The position numbers and the translations under genes were made by a program. A model generated the notes under the pieces. That model was not told the origin of the DNA, did not search any database, and was given only the letters and a program-made list of their open reading frames with translations. A stretch of DNA of 48,144 nucleotides from Deltaproteobacteria bacterium (GTDB lineage: Bacteria > Desulfobacterota > Desulfobulbia > Desulfobulbales > Desulfurivibrionaceae): positions 1 to 48,144 of the forward strand of contig JAJZPC010000011.1 of assembly GCA_021811385.1 (NCBI GenBank), given 5' to 3'. Position 1 is the stretch's first letter. Each line of letters opens with the position of its first letter. Below, piece by piece: positions 16,627 through 24,991 of the stretch.

Positions 16627-17654
16627 GAAGGTTGGTCTATGCCCATTTCCAGGGCGCTGAAAGGGATAAGGCCGGCGCGCAGGCAGAAGATCAGCCCTTC
16701 CAAGACAAGTTTTCCCCCCAGTTTGCTGCCGGAGGCAAAGTCGAGGATGCGGCTGTGCCTCCGGTGTCTCTCGATGATGCGGTCCATCTTTTTGCTCTCA
16801 TATCCGGGATCCAGGATGGTGCGGGCGACCTCTTCCCCGGAAACGATGGCGGAGTAAATCCCCTCGCCGGTGAGGCCCGAGGCAAGGCCTGCCGCATCGC
16901 CGACCAGAAAGCGGTTGCCAAAACGCCAGCCGCGGAAATCGGAATTGATCAGGGCAGCCTGCGGCTGGCGGGACTTGAGCTCAAGGCCGTGCCGGGCAGC
17001 CCACTGGTGCAGGCTGTTCAGCAGGGGGCCGGGTTTGCTGGTGCTGCGCCGGGCATATACGCCAATGGAGGCGGTATCCTGGTGGGGGAAGACCCAGGCG
17101 TAGCCGTTGCCGAAAAGATCGGTGTTCAGGTGCCACTGCATCTCGGGGAAGTTTCCCGGCACCTGATAGTTGATGCCGACCCCTATCTGTTCGGTGGGAA
17201 TACCAAGCTGGCGCCGCACCAGGGAGCTGCTCCCGTCCGCACCCACCAGGAAGGAGAAGCCGAATTCCTCGCCATTTCTGGTATGTACCCGGTCTTCTCC
17301 GACCTTCAGGACCAAGGTGTTGCTGGCGATGGTGACCCCGGCGGCGACAGCTTTTTCCGCCATCCAGCGTCCGAGCCGGCCTCGGTCGACGGTGCGGATG
17401 ATGGGGCCGGCATCACGGATTACGGCGTGTTGCCAGTTGCTGCTGATGTGCTGGCTGGTGAAGGATCTTTCCCACAGATCTTCCGGGAAGCCGAGACCCT
17501 GGGCAAGGGAGGGGATGCCGCCGGCGCAGACCTTGGGGCCGATGCTGCTGTTGCGTTCAAGCACCAGAACCGCTTTGCCCTGGAGGGCAAGAAGGGTGGC
17601 GCAGGCCAATCCCCCAGGCCCGCCGCCCACGATGACGGTATGGAATTTTTTCAT
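16623..17654 (-). CDS. Geranylgeranyl reductase family FAD-dependent oxidoreductase
   Basis: A flavoprotein of about 343 residues. It has an N-terminal Rossmann FAD motif VIVGGGPGGLACATLLALQG, the GAD motif FLVGADGSSSLVRRQLG, and the second FAD site FLVGDAAGLASGLTGEGI. CAGGIP near the N-terminus is typical of the geranylgeranyl reductase family, which saturates isoprenoid double bonds in lipids or quinones. The open frame reaches 17696, but that ATG lies inside the -10 box of the promoter at 17695-17722. The starts at 17660 or 17654 are therefore favoured, and 17654 has AGAGG at good spacing. First gene of the unit with the di-haem cytochrome and tsaE. Confidence 0.88.
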   Translation of the reverse strand: MKKFHTVIVGGGPGGLACATLLALQGKAVLVLERNSSIGPKVCAGGIPSLAQGLGFPEDLWERSFTSQHISSNWQHAVIRDAGPIIRTVDRGRLGRWMAEKAVAAGVTIASNTLVLKVGEDRVHTRNGEEFGFSFLVGADGSSSLVRRQLGIPTEQIGVGINYQVPGNFPEMQWHLNTDLFGNGYAWVFPHQDTASIGVYARRSTSKPGPLLNSLHQWAARHGLELKSRQPQAALINSDFRGWRFGNRFLVGDAAGLASGLTGEGIYSAIVSGEEVARTILDPGYESKKMDRIIERHRRHSRILDFASGSKLGGKLVLEGLIFCLRAGLIPFSALEMGIDQPS

Positions 17655-17694
17655 GGTCATTGCCTCTGGTCCCCCGCTGCAAAACACCTCGCAC

Positions 17695-17722
17695 ACTATA
17701 TGAGGATGGCTTTTTCTGTCAA
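17695..17722 (-). promoter_or_regulatory. Near-consensus sigma70 promoter for the reductase-cytochrome-tsaE unit
   Basis: Reading leftward, a perfect TTGACA -35 (17717-17722) is followed after 16 nt by TATAGT (17695-17700). Transcription would start near 17688, about 30 nt before the reductase ATG. This is the strongest promoter seen in the window and it fixes the start-codon choice. Confidence 0.75.
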
Positions 17723-17790
17723 GATATTAAGAGCTCTGGAATCATGGGGAGGTTCATGGTATTATCGCCACAATTTGCATGCGAGAGAGG

Positions 17791-17849
17791 CTCCGGGGAA
17801 TGCCCGGAGGGCCATCGGTGTACATCAAATAAGCCTCCTGCCGGGAGGC
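17791..17849 (+). other. Two hairpins in the leader of the M23 peptidase gene
   Basis: CTCCGGG (17791-17797) pairs with CCCGGAG (17803-17809) around GAATG. GCCTCC (17833-17838) pairs with GGAGGC (17844-17849) around TGCCG. The GGAGGGC at 17806-17812 could pair with GCCTCC instead, so alternative folds exist. The Shine-Dalgarno GAGGA near 17860 stays free. No known riboswitch core was recognised. Confidence 0.35.
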
Positions 17850-17871
17850 GCTTGTATATGAGGATTACAGT

Positions 17872-19242
17872 ATGAATCTCGACCCGTTTGACAAAGTGAA
17901 GAAAAACAGAAGCCCGCTTTTCGCGTTGATTCTTGGAGTGGCGGGGTTGCTTGCCGTGGGGTTGGGGGTCTTCTTCTGGCTGGTGGGGGAGATGGGAAAG
18001 CCGCAGGTGGCGCTCAACGGGGAGAGCGCCCACATCGGTCTGACCCGGCAACTTTCCTTGGTGGCCAGTGATGCAAAAAGCGGGTTGCGCTCCATCGAGG
18101 TCACCCTGGTGCAGGATGGCAAGAAGGCGGTGCTGCTTGAGAAAAGCTTTCCCCGGGCAGGATATCTCTCCGGCGCGGGGCCGTTGAAAATCGAGGAAGC
18201 CATCGAAATAACGCCCAAGGCGCTTGGCTTTAAGGACGGCTCTGCGGAACTGGTGGTAAAGGCGACGGACTTTTCCCTGTGGAACTGGTTCAGGGGTAAT
18301 GTCACCATGCATTCCTCGGTGGTCGCCATCGACACCAAGCCGCCGGTGGTCAGCGTGATGGAGTCTCCCAAGTACATCAAGGGCGGCGGCGCCGGGGTGG
18401 TTATCTACCGGGTCAGCGAGGTGGCGGGCAGGCACGGGGTACTGATCAACGAGATCTTCTATCCCGGTTTTGCCATGCCCAAGCGGGGCGAAGGGGTGTA
18501 CGGCGCCTGCATGGGGCTGCCCCACGATATCGCGGCGCTGGAAAAAGCCTTTGTCGTTGCCGCGGATCAGGCCGGAAACGAGGCCAAGGGTCCGTTTACC
18601 ATGGACCTGCATGTGCGCAAGATTGTCAGCGACAAAATCGCCATCAGCGACGCGTTTCTCTCCGCCAAACTGCCGGAATTCGCCACCCATTATCCGGAGT
18701 TGAGCGGCACGCCGGTTGAACAGTATATCAAGGTGAACAACGATATCCGGCAGGCCAATTACAAGAAGATTCAGGAGATCTGCTCGAAATTCCAGCCCGA
18801 GCGCCTCTGGGACGGCCGCTTCGGACGGATGGAAGGCAGCCCGAAGGCCGGATATGCCGACCACCGCACCTATCTGTACAACAACGAGAATATCGACGAG
18901 CAGACCCATCTGGGGGTTGATATCGCCTCGCTTGAGCATGCCGATGTCGAGGCCGCCAACCGGGGGATGGTGGTTTTCGCCGAGTACCTCGGAATTTACG
19001 GCAATACCGTCATCCTTGACCACGGCCAGGGGATATTCAGTCTGTACTCCCATTTGAGCCAGATCGATGTCCCGGTGGGCACCATGGTCGAGAAGGGCTC
19101 GGTTGTCGGGCTTACCGGCACCACCGGCATGGCGGGAGGGGACCATCTCCACTTCAGCATGCTGGTCAACGGCATCTTTGTCGATCCCATTGAGTGGTGG
19201 GACGAGGAGTGGGTGAAACTTCACATGCTGAGCGTGCTCTAA
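17872..19242 (+). CDS. Membrane-anchored M23 (LytM) metallopeptidase
   Basis: 456 residues. The N-terminal membrane anchor spans about residues 15-39. A long periplasmic beta-rich region (about 45-310) contains the pattern LVASDAKSGLRSIEVTL, reminiscent of Ig-like folds. The C-terminal peptidase domain has the zinc ligands H346 and D350 in HLGVDIAS, and H425/H427 in GDHLHFSM. All ligand positions are intact, so it is probably an active peptidoglycan endopeptidase and not an EnvC-type activator. GAGGA precedes the ATG by 7-8 nt. The mutL TTG start lies 3 nt after the stop. Confidence 0.92.
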   Translation: MNLDPFDKVKKNRSPLFALILGVAGLLAVGLGVFFWLVGEMGKPQVALNGESAHIGLTRQLSLVASDAKSGLRSIEVTLVQDGKKAVLLEKSFPRAGYLSGAGPLKIEEAIEITPKALGFKDGSAELVVKATDFSLWNWFRGNVTMHSSVVAIDTKPPVVSVMESPKYIKGGGAGVVIYRVSEVAGRHGVLINEIFYPGFAMPKRGEGVYGACMGLPHDIAALEKAFVVAADQAGNEAKGPFTMDLHVRKIVSDKIAISDAFLSAKLPEFATHYPELSGTPVEQYIKVNNDIRQANYKKIQEICSKFQPERLWDGRFGRMEGSPKAGYADHRTYLYNNENIDEQTHLGVDIASLEHADVEAANRGMVVFAEYLGIYGNTVILDHGQGIFSLYSHLSQIDVPVGTMVEKGSVVGLTGTTGMAGGDHLHFSMLVNGIFVDPIEWWDEEWVKLHMLSVL

Positions 19243-19245
19243 CCC

Positions 19246-21087
19246 TTGTCCAGGATCAGGGTTCTTCCGGAAAACCTGGCCAACCAGATCGCGGCCGGCG
19301 AGGTTGTCGAGCGTCCCGCCTCGGTGGTCAAGGAGCTGCTGGAAAACGCCATCGACGCGGGGGCCAGGCAGATCTCCATCCAGGTGGAAGGCGACGGCAC
19401 GCGGTTGATCCGGGTGATTGACGACGGCTCGGGCATGGATCAGGATGATGTGCTCCTCTGTCTGGAGCGCCATGCCACGAGCAAGATTGCAAGCCTTGCC
19501 GAGCTTGGCTCCATCCGCTCCCTCGGGTTCAGGGGCGAGGCCGTGCCCAGCATCGCTTCGGTGGCCCGGATGCGGATCGCCTCGCGTCTTGCCGCCCAAG
19601 ATCTGGGAACCCAGGTGGATCTTCGCTTCGGCAAGGTTCTCAAGGTGCATGAGATGGGGGGCAGCCCAGGCACCTCCTTTGAGGTTACCGATCTTTTCGG
19701 CAACGTCCCGGCCCGGAAAAAATTTCTCAAATCCACCCGAACGGAACTGGGTCACATCGAAGAGGTGGTCAGGAATTATGCCCTGGCCCGGCCGGAACTG
19801 GGGGTGAGTTTTGCAGTGGATGGCCGCGAGGTTCTGCGGCTGCCCGCTGGGCTTGACACCCCCCGGAGCAGGGCGGAACGGATCTTCGGCAAGGGCGGCG
19901 GTTCGCTGGTGGAGGTGGGGCGGCAGGATCAGGAGGTGACCGAGGCCACGCCGGGGGTTTGGGGGTATCTGCTTCCCCCGGACGCCCCTGTTGCCGGACG
20001 GCTGCGGATCTTTGTCAATGGTCGGGCGATCCATGACCGGCTGGTCACCCATGCGGTGAGCGAAGGGCTCCAGAACTACCTCATGAAAGGGCGGGGCCCG
20101 GGCGGGGTGATTTTTCTGGCCCTGCCGCTGGAAAGTGTTGATGTGAACGTTCACCCCACCAAGCAGGAGGTCCGGTTCCATAAGCCTGCGTTGGTGCATC
20201 AAGCCGTGGTTGCCGCGGTTCAGGTCGCCATGGCGAATCATCAGCAGACCTTGAAAAAGGAGATATTCAAGGTTCCTGCCGTTATTCCGGAGAGGGGAGA
20301 GGGTAGCGCCGCCCCGGCCAAGGCGTATGCGCCGGTTTCAGCTACTCCCGCGCCTGCGGCGCATGAGGTGCTGCCGCTCTTTAAGACCGCTGTCGAGGGT
20401 GCGCCTTCGCTTCTTCAGGCTGATCCCGTACCGGATGTTTCCTCGGAGTGCGGCTGTGCAACGGAGCAGCCCCGGCCTTCGGCCGTGTGCGGGGAGGAGG
20501 GTGTCCCTTCCCCTGGCGGGTTGCGCTATCTCGGGCAGGTGCTGGACACTTACCTGCTCTGCGCCACGGACGACGGCCTGCTTGCCATTGACCAGCATGC
20601 CGCCCATGAACGGCTGCTCTTCGAATCGCTGAAAAAACAGTTCGCCGGCAAAAAGATCGCCCGCCAGACCCTTTTGTTCCCCAAGGTCATGGAGTGCAGT
20701 CTGGAGGAGGCGCAGATCCTCAGACAGCATGCCGAGGAGATCGGCGCCCTCGGCGTCGAGATTGAGGATTTCGGCGGGGGGAGCCAGGTGGTAACGGCCG
20801 TGCCCGCGGTGCTTGGCCGCTCTTCGGTCGAGGAGGTGCTGGGAGGGATCTTTGCCCGGTTTGGTGAGCCCGGCGCCGGCAGAGGCGGGGTGCGCGCCGA
20901 GGAGGTGCTTTCCGACATGGCCTGCAAGGCGGCGATCAAGGCAGGGCAAAGGCTGACCGTAACGGAAGCCGAGGCGTTGCTGGAGGAGATGCAACGGGCC
21001 GAGATTTTTTCCCATTGCCCCCATGGCCGGCCGGTGGCCAAGAGTTTTACCTCCCACGAGATCAAGAAATGGTTTTATCGCGGCTGA
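19246..21087 (+). CDS. mutL: DNA mismatch repair protein MutL (endonuclease type)
   Basis: 613 residues. The N-terminal GHKL ATPase contains IAAGEVVERPASVVKELLEN, DDGSGM, and GFRGEAVPSIASVA. A variable linker (about 330-415) leads to the C-terminal dimerisation domain. That domain has the metal-binding endonuclease motif DQHAAHERLLFE, followed by ACKAAIKAGQ and CPHGRP and ending in FYRG. These show a nicking MutL, as in organisms without MutH. The start is a TTG at 19246, 3 nt after the M23 stop; no in-frame ATG precedes the conserved N-terminus. Coupled translation from the peptidase gene is likely. mutS is not in the window. Confidence 0.95.
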   Translation: MSRIRVLPENLANQIAAGEVVERPASVVKELLENAIDAGARQISIQVEGDGTRLIRVIDDGSGMDQDDVLLCLERHATSKIASLAELGSIRSLGFRGEAVPSIASVARMRIASRLAAQDLGTQVDLRFGKVLKVHEMGGSPGTSFEVTDLFGNVPARKKFLKSTRTELGHIEEVVRNYALARPELGVSFAVDGREVLRLPAGLDTPRSRAERIFGKGGGSLVEVGRQDQEVTEATPGVWGYLLPPDAPVAGRLRIFVNGRAIHDRLVTHAVSEGLQNYLMKGRGPGGVIFLALPLESVDVNVHPTKQEVRFHKPALVHQAVVAAVQVAMANHQQTLKKEIFKVPAVIPERGEGSAAPAKAYAPVSATPAPAAHEVLPLFKTAVEGAPSLLQADPVPDVSSECGCATEQPRPSAVCGEEGVPSPGGLRYLGQVLDTYLLCATDDGLLAIDQHAAHERLLFESLKKQFAGKKIARQTLLFPKVMECSLEEAQILRQHAEEIGALGVEIEDFGGGSQVVTAVPAVLGRSSVEEVLGGIFARFGEPGAGRGGVRAEEVLSDMACKAAIKAGQRLTVTEAEALLEEMQRAEIFSHCPHGRPVAKSFTSHEIKKWFYRG

Positions 21088-21122
21088 ACCCGGTTAAGCA
21101 TCGTCAAAAAATAACATGGCCG

Positions 21123-21201
21123 TTTTAGGCAGCCGGATGGCACAGGGAGCCGTACAGTAAGGCAACATAAATGGCCTGTTGTTTCTGAACGGCTCCTAAA
21201 A
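21123..21201. repeat. Imperfect inverted repeat downstream of mutL
   Basis: TTTTAGGCAGCCG (21123-21135) and CGGCTCCTAAAA (21190-21201) are inverted repeats with one unpaired base, enclosing about 54 nt. The interior pairs poorly. It lies in the 210-bp gap between mutL and purC. It may be a small repeat element or a weak terminator. Confidence 0.4.
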
Positions 21202-21248
21202 AAACATCGCGCAAGCGGTTGAGAAAATGTATCGTTTTTGAGAGGCTG

Positions 21249-21264
21249 GGGCATGGTTATGCCC
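21249..21264 (+). other. Perfect 6-bp hairpin in the purC leader
   Basis: GGGCAT and ATGCCC pair around a GGTT loop. Flanking GCTG and CAGC can extend the stem across a TAG bulge. A T6 run begins about 14 nt later and the purC ATG is 34 nt downstream. It could be an attenuator or an mRNA-stability element. No ligand class was recognised. Confidence 0.4.
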
Positions 21265-21297
21265 TAGCAGCTGAAATTTTTTGATAAGGAATCCGTC

Positions 21298-22188
21298 ATG
21301 ACAACACCCATCACCCAAACGAATTTTGCCAATCTCCATCTGCTGCATCGCGGCAAGGTCCGGGATCTCTACGAGGTGGAAGACCATCTGCTCATGGTGG
21401 CCTCGGACCGGATCTCCGCCTTTGACGTGGTCATGGATGACCCCATTCCCGACAAGGGCGCGATCCTGACCAAGCTTTCCCTGTTCTGGTTTGACTATCT
21501 CAAGGACATTGTGCCCAATCATCTGATCACGGCCGATGTCGCGGAATACCCGGCTGTCTGCGCTCCGTACCGCGAGCAGCTGGTGGGCCGCAGCCTGCTG
21601 GTGAAAAAGGCCAAGCCCCTGCCGGTGGAGTGCATTGTTCGCGGCTATCTTTCCGGCTCCTTCTGGCAGGCCTACAAAAAAGACCCGAACGTCTGCGGCT
21701 TTGCCTTGCCCGCCGGGATGCGGGAGTCGGACAAGTTCCCCGAGCCGCTCTTCACCCCGTCCACCAAGGCGGCGCTTGGCACGCACGACGAGAACATCTC
21801 CCTGGCGGAGATGGAAAATCTCCTGGGCAAGGAACAGACCGCCCGGATCAAGGATATCTGCGTGCGCCTCTATGTGAAGGCGGCGGACTACGCCCGGAGC
21901 AGGGGAATCATCATTGCCGACACCAAGTTTGAACTGGGCATCCATAACGGCGAGATTATCCTCATCGATGAGGTGTTGACCCCGGATTCTTCCCGATTCT
22001 GGCCCCAGGACCAGTACCGGCCCGGCGCGGGACAGCCGAGTTTTGACAAGCAGTTTCTCCGCGATTATCTCTCCACCCTCGATTGGGGGAAAAACCCGCC
22101 CCCGCCCCCATTGCCGCGGGAAATCATCGAGAAAACCGCGTCCCGCTACCGGGAGGCGCTGGTCAAGATAACCGGGGCTGATATCTAG
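21298..22188 (+). CDS. purC: Phosphoribosylaminoimidazole-succinocarboxamide synthase
   Basis: Joins aspartate to CAIR with ATP to give SAICAR, the step after PurE. The 296-residue protein is the longer bacterial/yeast-like form, not the about 237-residue enteric one. Landmarks are LLHRGKVRDLYEVEDHLLMVASDRISAFD at the N-terminus (nucleotide loop), PVECIVRGYLSGSFWQAY, and DTKFELGIHNGEIILIDEVLTPDSSRFW, the SAICAR synthetase signature with the metal-binding acids. AAGGA precedes the ATG. It is not adjacent to purD and purE, so the purine genes are dispersed here. A weak CCAA...TTGG hairpin with T5 follows the stop. Confidence 0.97.
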   Translation: MTTPITQTNFANLHLLHRGKVRDLYEVEDHLLMVASDRISAFDVVMDDPIPDKGAILTKLSLFWFDYLKDIVPNHLITADVAEYPAVCAPYREQLVGRSLLVKKAKPLPVECIVRGYLSGSFWQAYKKDPNVCGFALPAGMRESDKFPEPLFTPSTKAALGTHDENISLAEMENLLGKEQTARIKDICVRLYVKAADYARSRGIIIADTKFELGIHNGEIILIDEVLTPDSSRFWPQDQYRPGAGQPSFDKQFLRDYLSTLDWGKNPPPPPLPREIIEKTASRYREALVKITGADI

Positions 22189-22331
22189 CGGGATGGTCCA
22201 ACGGTCAGGCTTGGCGTTTTTCTATTGGTACCTGCGGCAAGAAACTGTGCTATCATCGGACAGACAGGGTATGGGTTACAGAGTGTTGCAGCGGCTGTAG
22301 TCGGAAAATCCTTTTGCCGGGAGGTGATGTG

Positions 22332-23048
22332 ATGCCGAGACCGCTTGTTCATGGTCTGTGCGAAACAGTCGCATGTCTGCTGATGGCCTGCGTCCTGCTG
22401 CTGCTCCCCGGCTGCGGGATCTCCGGAAATGGCGCCGGTGACGACGCGTTCGGAGGGTTTTTTACCCCCACCGATGTCGGCGTTATCCGGCACCATGTGC
22501 GCCAGTATCAGAATTCCCTGCGGGAATTTACCTCCCGGCTCTATGCCAAAAACCCCAAGTACGAAAAAGACCCGGATCAGCAACGGCGGAAGATCAACGC
22601 CATCTTCGCTTCCCAGCCCACGGTGGAGCAGGTGTATGCCAACAAGCAATCCCATGAGGTGCTTGCCGCCGCGTTCAACCCGGAAACCGTCGAGCCGGAT
22701 CGGGTCTATCTGCTGAGCCTCGGCTTGTGGAAAAGCATCGTGGAGGCGTATGATGTCCGGGAAGGGGGGATTTTCGTAAGCGGCCTGCAGATTCCGCTGG
22801 AGCGGCTGCAACGGCTCCACCACAACCTCAGTCAGGTGAACTGGCGGCTGAAGACCTACAAGGATAAAAACGGCAAGCTGTTTTTCCTCACCAACGAGGC
22901 GGGTTCGGACGGCTACCTCAACATGGGCTACGAGGTTATCATGACCCGGATCCTCACCCGCCTTGAGGATGATATCGCCATGCGGGGCGGGCTGCCGGAA
23001 AGGTATATGTTCAGCATGTCCACCATTTTTGTCGGCATCCTTCTCTAG
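22332..23048 (+). CDS. Predicted lipoprotein of unknown function
   Basis: 238 residues with a signal peptide and lipobox LPGC; the lipidated cysteine would be C28. The mature part is soluble, mixed alpha/beta and rich in charged helices (VGVIRHHVRQYQNSLREFTS; DPDQQRRKINAIF), with no family I recognise. ATG 22332 is preceded by GGGAGG at 7 nt. The longer open frame from TTG 22314 would run through that ribosome site and is rejected. The residue after C28 is Gly, so outer-membrane sorting is likely. It converges with cbpA, 19 bp away. Confidence 0.8.
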   Translation: MPRPLVHGLCETVACLLMACVLLLLPGCGISGNGAGDDAFGGFFTPTDVGVIRHHVRQYQNSLREFTSRLYAKNPKYEKDPDQQRRKINAIFASQPTVEQVYANKQSHEVLAAAFNPETVEPDRVYLLSLGLWKSIVEAYDVREGGIFVSGLQIPLERLQRLHHNLSQVNWRLKTYKDKNGKLFFLTNEAGSDGYLNMGYEVIMTRILTRLEDDIAMRGGLPERYMFSMSTIFVGILL

Positions 23049-23067
23049 CAGGATTTTTTTGCGCCGT

Positions 23068-24006
23068 CTACAGCCCTGTCTTTTTCAGTTTTTCCACCAG
23101 TTCCTGCTGTTCTTCGGACAGATCCTTCGGCACCGCCACCACGATTTTTACCAGCAGATCCCCCCGCGTTCCTCCGCTGTCCGGCAACCCGTGCTTGCGC
23201 AGGCGCAGTTTTGCCTGGGGCTGGCAGCCCGGCGGAACCTTGACCTTGAGTTGTTTGCCCTCCAGGGTCGGGACTTCCACTTCCCCGCCGAACACGGCAG
23301 AGCTGTAGGGTATTTGCAGATCCATGGTGAGATGCGATCCTTCCCGGGTAAAGATGGGGTGGGGTTCGACCTTGATCAACAGATAGAGGTCGCCTGATGG
23401 TCCCCCCGTGGGGGAAGGGGAGCCCTTGCCGGAAACCCGCAGTTTCTTGCCGGTCTCGATCCCGGCCGGGATCTTCACGGAAACCTTTTCCGCCGCCGCG
23501 CCGCGGCCAAGGGAGATGGTTTTTTCGGCGCCGGTCAGCACCTCATGCAAGGTGATCGGCAATTCCAGGGAAAGGTCGCCGCCCTTGACCTGTTGCTGTT
23601 GGCGAAAATCCTGAAAACCCTGGCCGGCGCGTCCCCCTGCCCCGGGCTGACGAAACATCTCCTCGAAAATGCCTCCTCCCCCGCCGGAACTTCGGAAGGT
23701 GGCGCGTCCGCCGCCGAAGTTGATGCCGAATTCCCGCAGGATATCGCCCAGATCGGCGTTGCGGAAGATATCCTCCTGGGAGTAGCGTTGCTGGAAGCCC
23801 GCGGAGCCGAAGGAATCGTATTGCTGTCGCTTTTCCTTGTCGGAGAGGACGGCGTACGCCTCGCTGATCTTTTTAAACTGTTCCTCCGCCTCCTTGTTCC
23901 CCTTGTTGCGGTCCGGGTGATACTTGAGGGCAAGTTTGCGGTAGGCTTTCTTGATTTCCTCAGGTGACGCGCTTTTTTCCACGCCGAGCAATTTGTAATA
24001 ATCCAT
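23068..24006 (-). CDS. cbpA: DnaJ-class co-chaperone of the CbpA type
   Basis: 312 residues. The N-terminal J domain (about 3-68) contains the HPD motif in [10 protein letters not shown], which activates Hsp70 ATPase. A Gly/Phe/Gln-rich linker (about 70-145) follows. The C-terminal substrate-binding domains (about 150-305) include [20 protein letters not shown] and [20 protein letters not shown]. The cysteine-rich zinc finger of true DnaJ is missing, which defines the CbpA/DjlA-like class. The enteric relative also binds curved DNA; whether this one does is unknown. Leftward gene, with its start facing the 472-bp gap before the chemosensory cluster. Confidence 0.93.
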   Translation of the reverse strand: MDYYKLLGVEKSASPEEIKKAYRKLALKYHPDRNKGNKEAEEQFKKISEAYAVLSDKEKRQQYDSFGSAGFQQRYSQEDIFRNADLGDILREFGINFGGGRATFRSSGGGGGIFEEMFRQPGAGGRAGQGFQDFRQQQQVKGGDLSLELPITLHEVLTGAEKTISLGRGAAAEKVSVKIPAGIETGKKLRVSGKGSPSPTGGPSGDLYLLIKVEPHPIFTREGSHLTMDLQIPYSSAVFGGEVEVPTLEGKQLKVKVPPGCQPQAKLRLRKHGLPDSGGTRGDLLVKIVVAVPKDLSEEQQELVEKLKKTGL

Positions 24007-24478
24007 ATCCGGTCTGCCTGTCTTGGCTTTTGTCGTTTGGGTTGTTTGGGTGAAACGGGCCGTCTGCAGCCTGCGACGATGTACAGACAGTAAGTATGTT
24101 TATCGTTTTGGGCAAGCAGTGTTTTTAGCCGGCCCCTCCGCCGGAGCCGGGGAGGAAACCCATACGCATTCTACTCCAATCTCGCATCTTCTAACCTATA
24201 AAAGTTGCATTCACATCTCGTATCTGCGCTATAATATCATTACCACGCCGACTTATAATTGGAAAAATGCCTCAATATTCCGGAATGGCGTTCGTTGCGT
24301 TCGGTTGGTCCGCGTGTCAGGGGAAGAAGCCGGATGAAGCCGTTCATGCGGAAAAGGGGGAAGTGGGCGCTGCCGTGCACGCTTCGGACAATGAACAACC
24401 GGGCGACCTGCGGAATTTTGGTCCGGGAGGGAACAACTTCCCCCGGAAGGCGGAAGAATCACGGGGGAGGCTGGGTCT
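24007..24478. other. 472-bp gap before the chemosensory cluster
   Basis: No supported gene. The middle part (about 24160-24260) is distinctly A/T-richer than its surroundings and holds promoter-like boxes. The stretch 24267-24482 is open (71 codons) and its stop overlaps the cheW GTG, but the product is low-complexity and unlike any known protein, so it is not called. The gap marks the boundary between leftward cbpA and the rightward cluster. Confidence 0.5.
24205..24235 (+). promoter_or_regulatory. Candidate promoter for the chemosensory cluster
   Basis: A perfect TATAAT (24230-24235) is preceded by TTGCAT (24205-24210) with a long 19-nt spacer. A second TATAAT lies at 24252-24257. The A/T-rich context supports promoter activity. 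It would give a leader of about 235 nt before the first cheW. Confidence 0.35.
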
Positions 24479-24991
24479 GTGAACAACGTTGATCAACTTC
24501 TTGTCTTTGCTCTTGATGATCAATATTACGCCCTCCGGCTCGACGCGGTCGAGCGGGTGGTGCGCGCGGTCGAGGTGACCCCGCTTCCGGATGCGCCGGA
24601 AATCGTTCGCGGGATAATCAATGTGCAGGGGCGAATCGTTCCGGTCATCGACCTGCGCAGGTGTTTTCGCTTCCCCGAGATGGAAATCCGCCTGAGCGAT
24701 CAGTTCGTCGTTTCCTCGGCAATGCACCGGACGGTGGCGTTCGCGGTGGACGCAGTCCATGGCGTTGTCCATTGTCCCGAGGAGGCGGTTGTTCCCGTGG
24801 CGGAGATCCTTTCCGGGGTCGAAGCCGTCGAAGGGGTGGTGAAACTCACGGACGGCATGGTCCTCATCCCCGATATCGACAAGGTGTTCTCTCCGGGCGA
24901 CGAGACACGACTCGACGAGGGGTTGGCAGGGCTCGGCGGTTCCGGCCCGGAGGCCGGAGACAAACTCTCGGAGCGGGAAAATGGGTGTTAG
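24479..24991 (+). CDS. cheW: CheW-type coupling protein (first of two)
   Basis: 170 residues with one CheW domain (about 5-145): LLVFALDDQYYALRLDAVERVVRAVEVTPLPDAPEIVRGIINVQGRIVPVID is the usual receptor/kinase-coupling core, spanning residues 7-58. It has a GTG start with GGGGGAGG upstream. It is the first gene of the 14-gene cluster and overlaps cheR by 11 nt. In position it corresponds to WspB of the Wsp pathway. It presumably links one or more of the three receptors to the CheA-REC kinase. Confidence 0.9.
   Translation: MNNVDQLLVFALDDQYYALRLDAVERVVRAVEVTPLPDAPEIVRGIINVQGRIVPVIDLRRCFRFPEMEIRLSDQFVVSSAMHRTVAFAVDAVHGVVHCPEEAVVPVAEILSGVEAVEGVVKLTDGMVLIPDIDKVFSPGDETRLDEGLAGLGGSGPEAGDKLSERENGC

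Noticed and set aside
17730-17871. c-di-GMP, SAM or c-di-AMP riboswitch before the M23 gene
   Set aside because: Hairpins are present, but none of the conserved core sequences I know for these classes could be found.
17719-20241. 840-codon antisense ORF across the M23 peptidase and mutL
   Set aside because: It is a mirror of two clearly conserved genes in GC-rich DNA. The translation is rich in His, Gly, Pro and Arg with no recognisable domain, and no ribosome site fits.
22314-22331. TTG start for the lipoprotein
   Set aside because: It would translate through the GGGAGG ribosome site. ATG 22332 gives the correct spacing and a normal signal peptide.
24267-24482. 71-codon ORF whose stop overlaps the first cheW start
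   Set aside because: The overlap resembles translational coupling, but the product has no recognisable feature and the ribosome site is poor. Kept only as part of the gap description.
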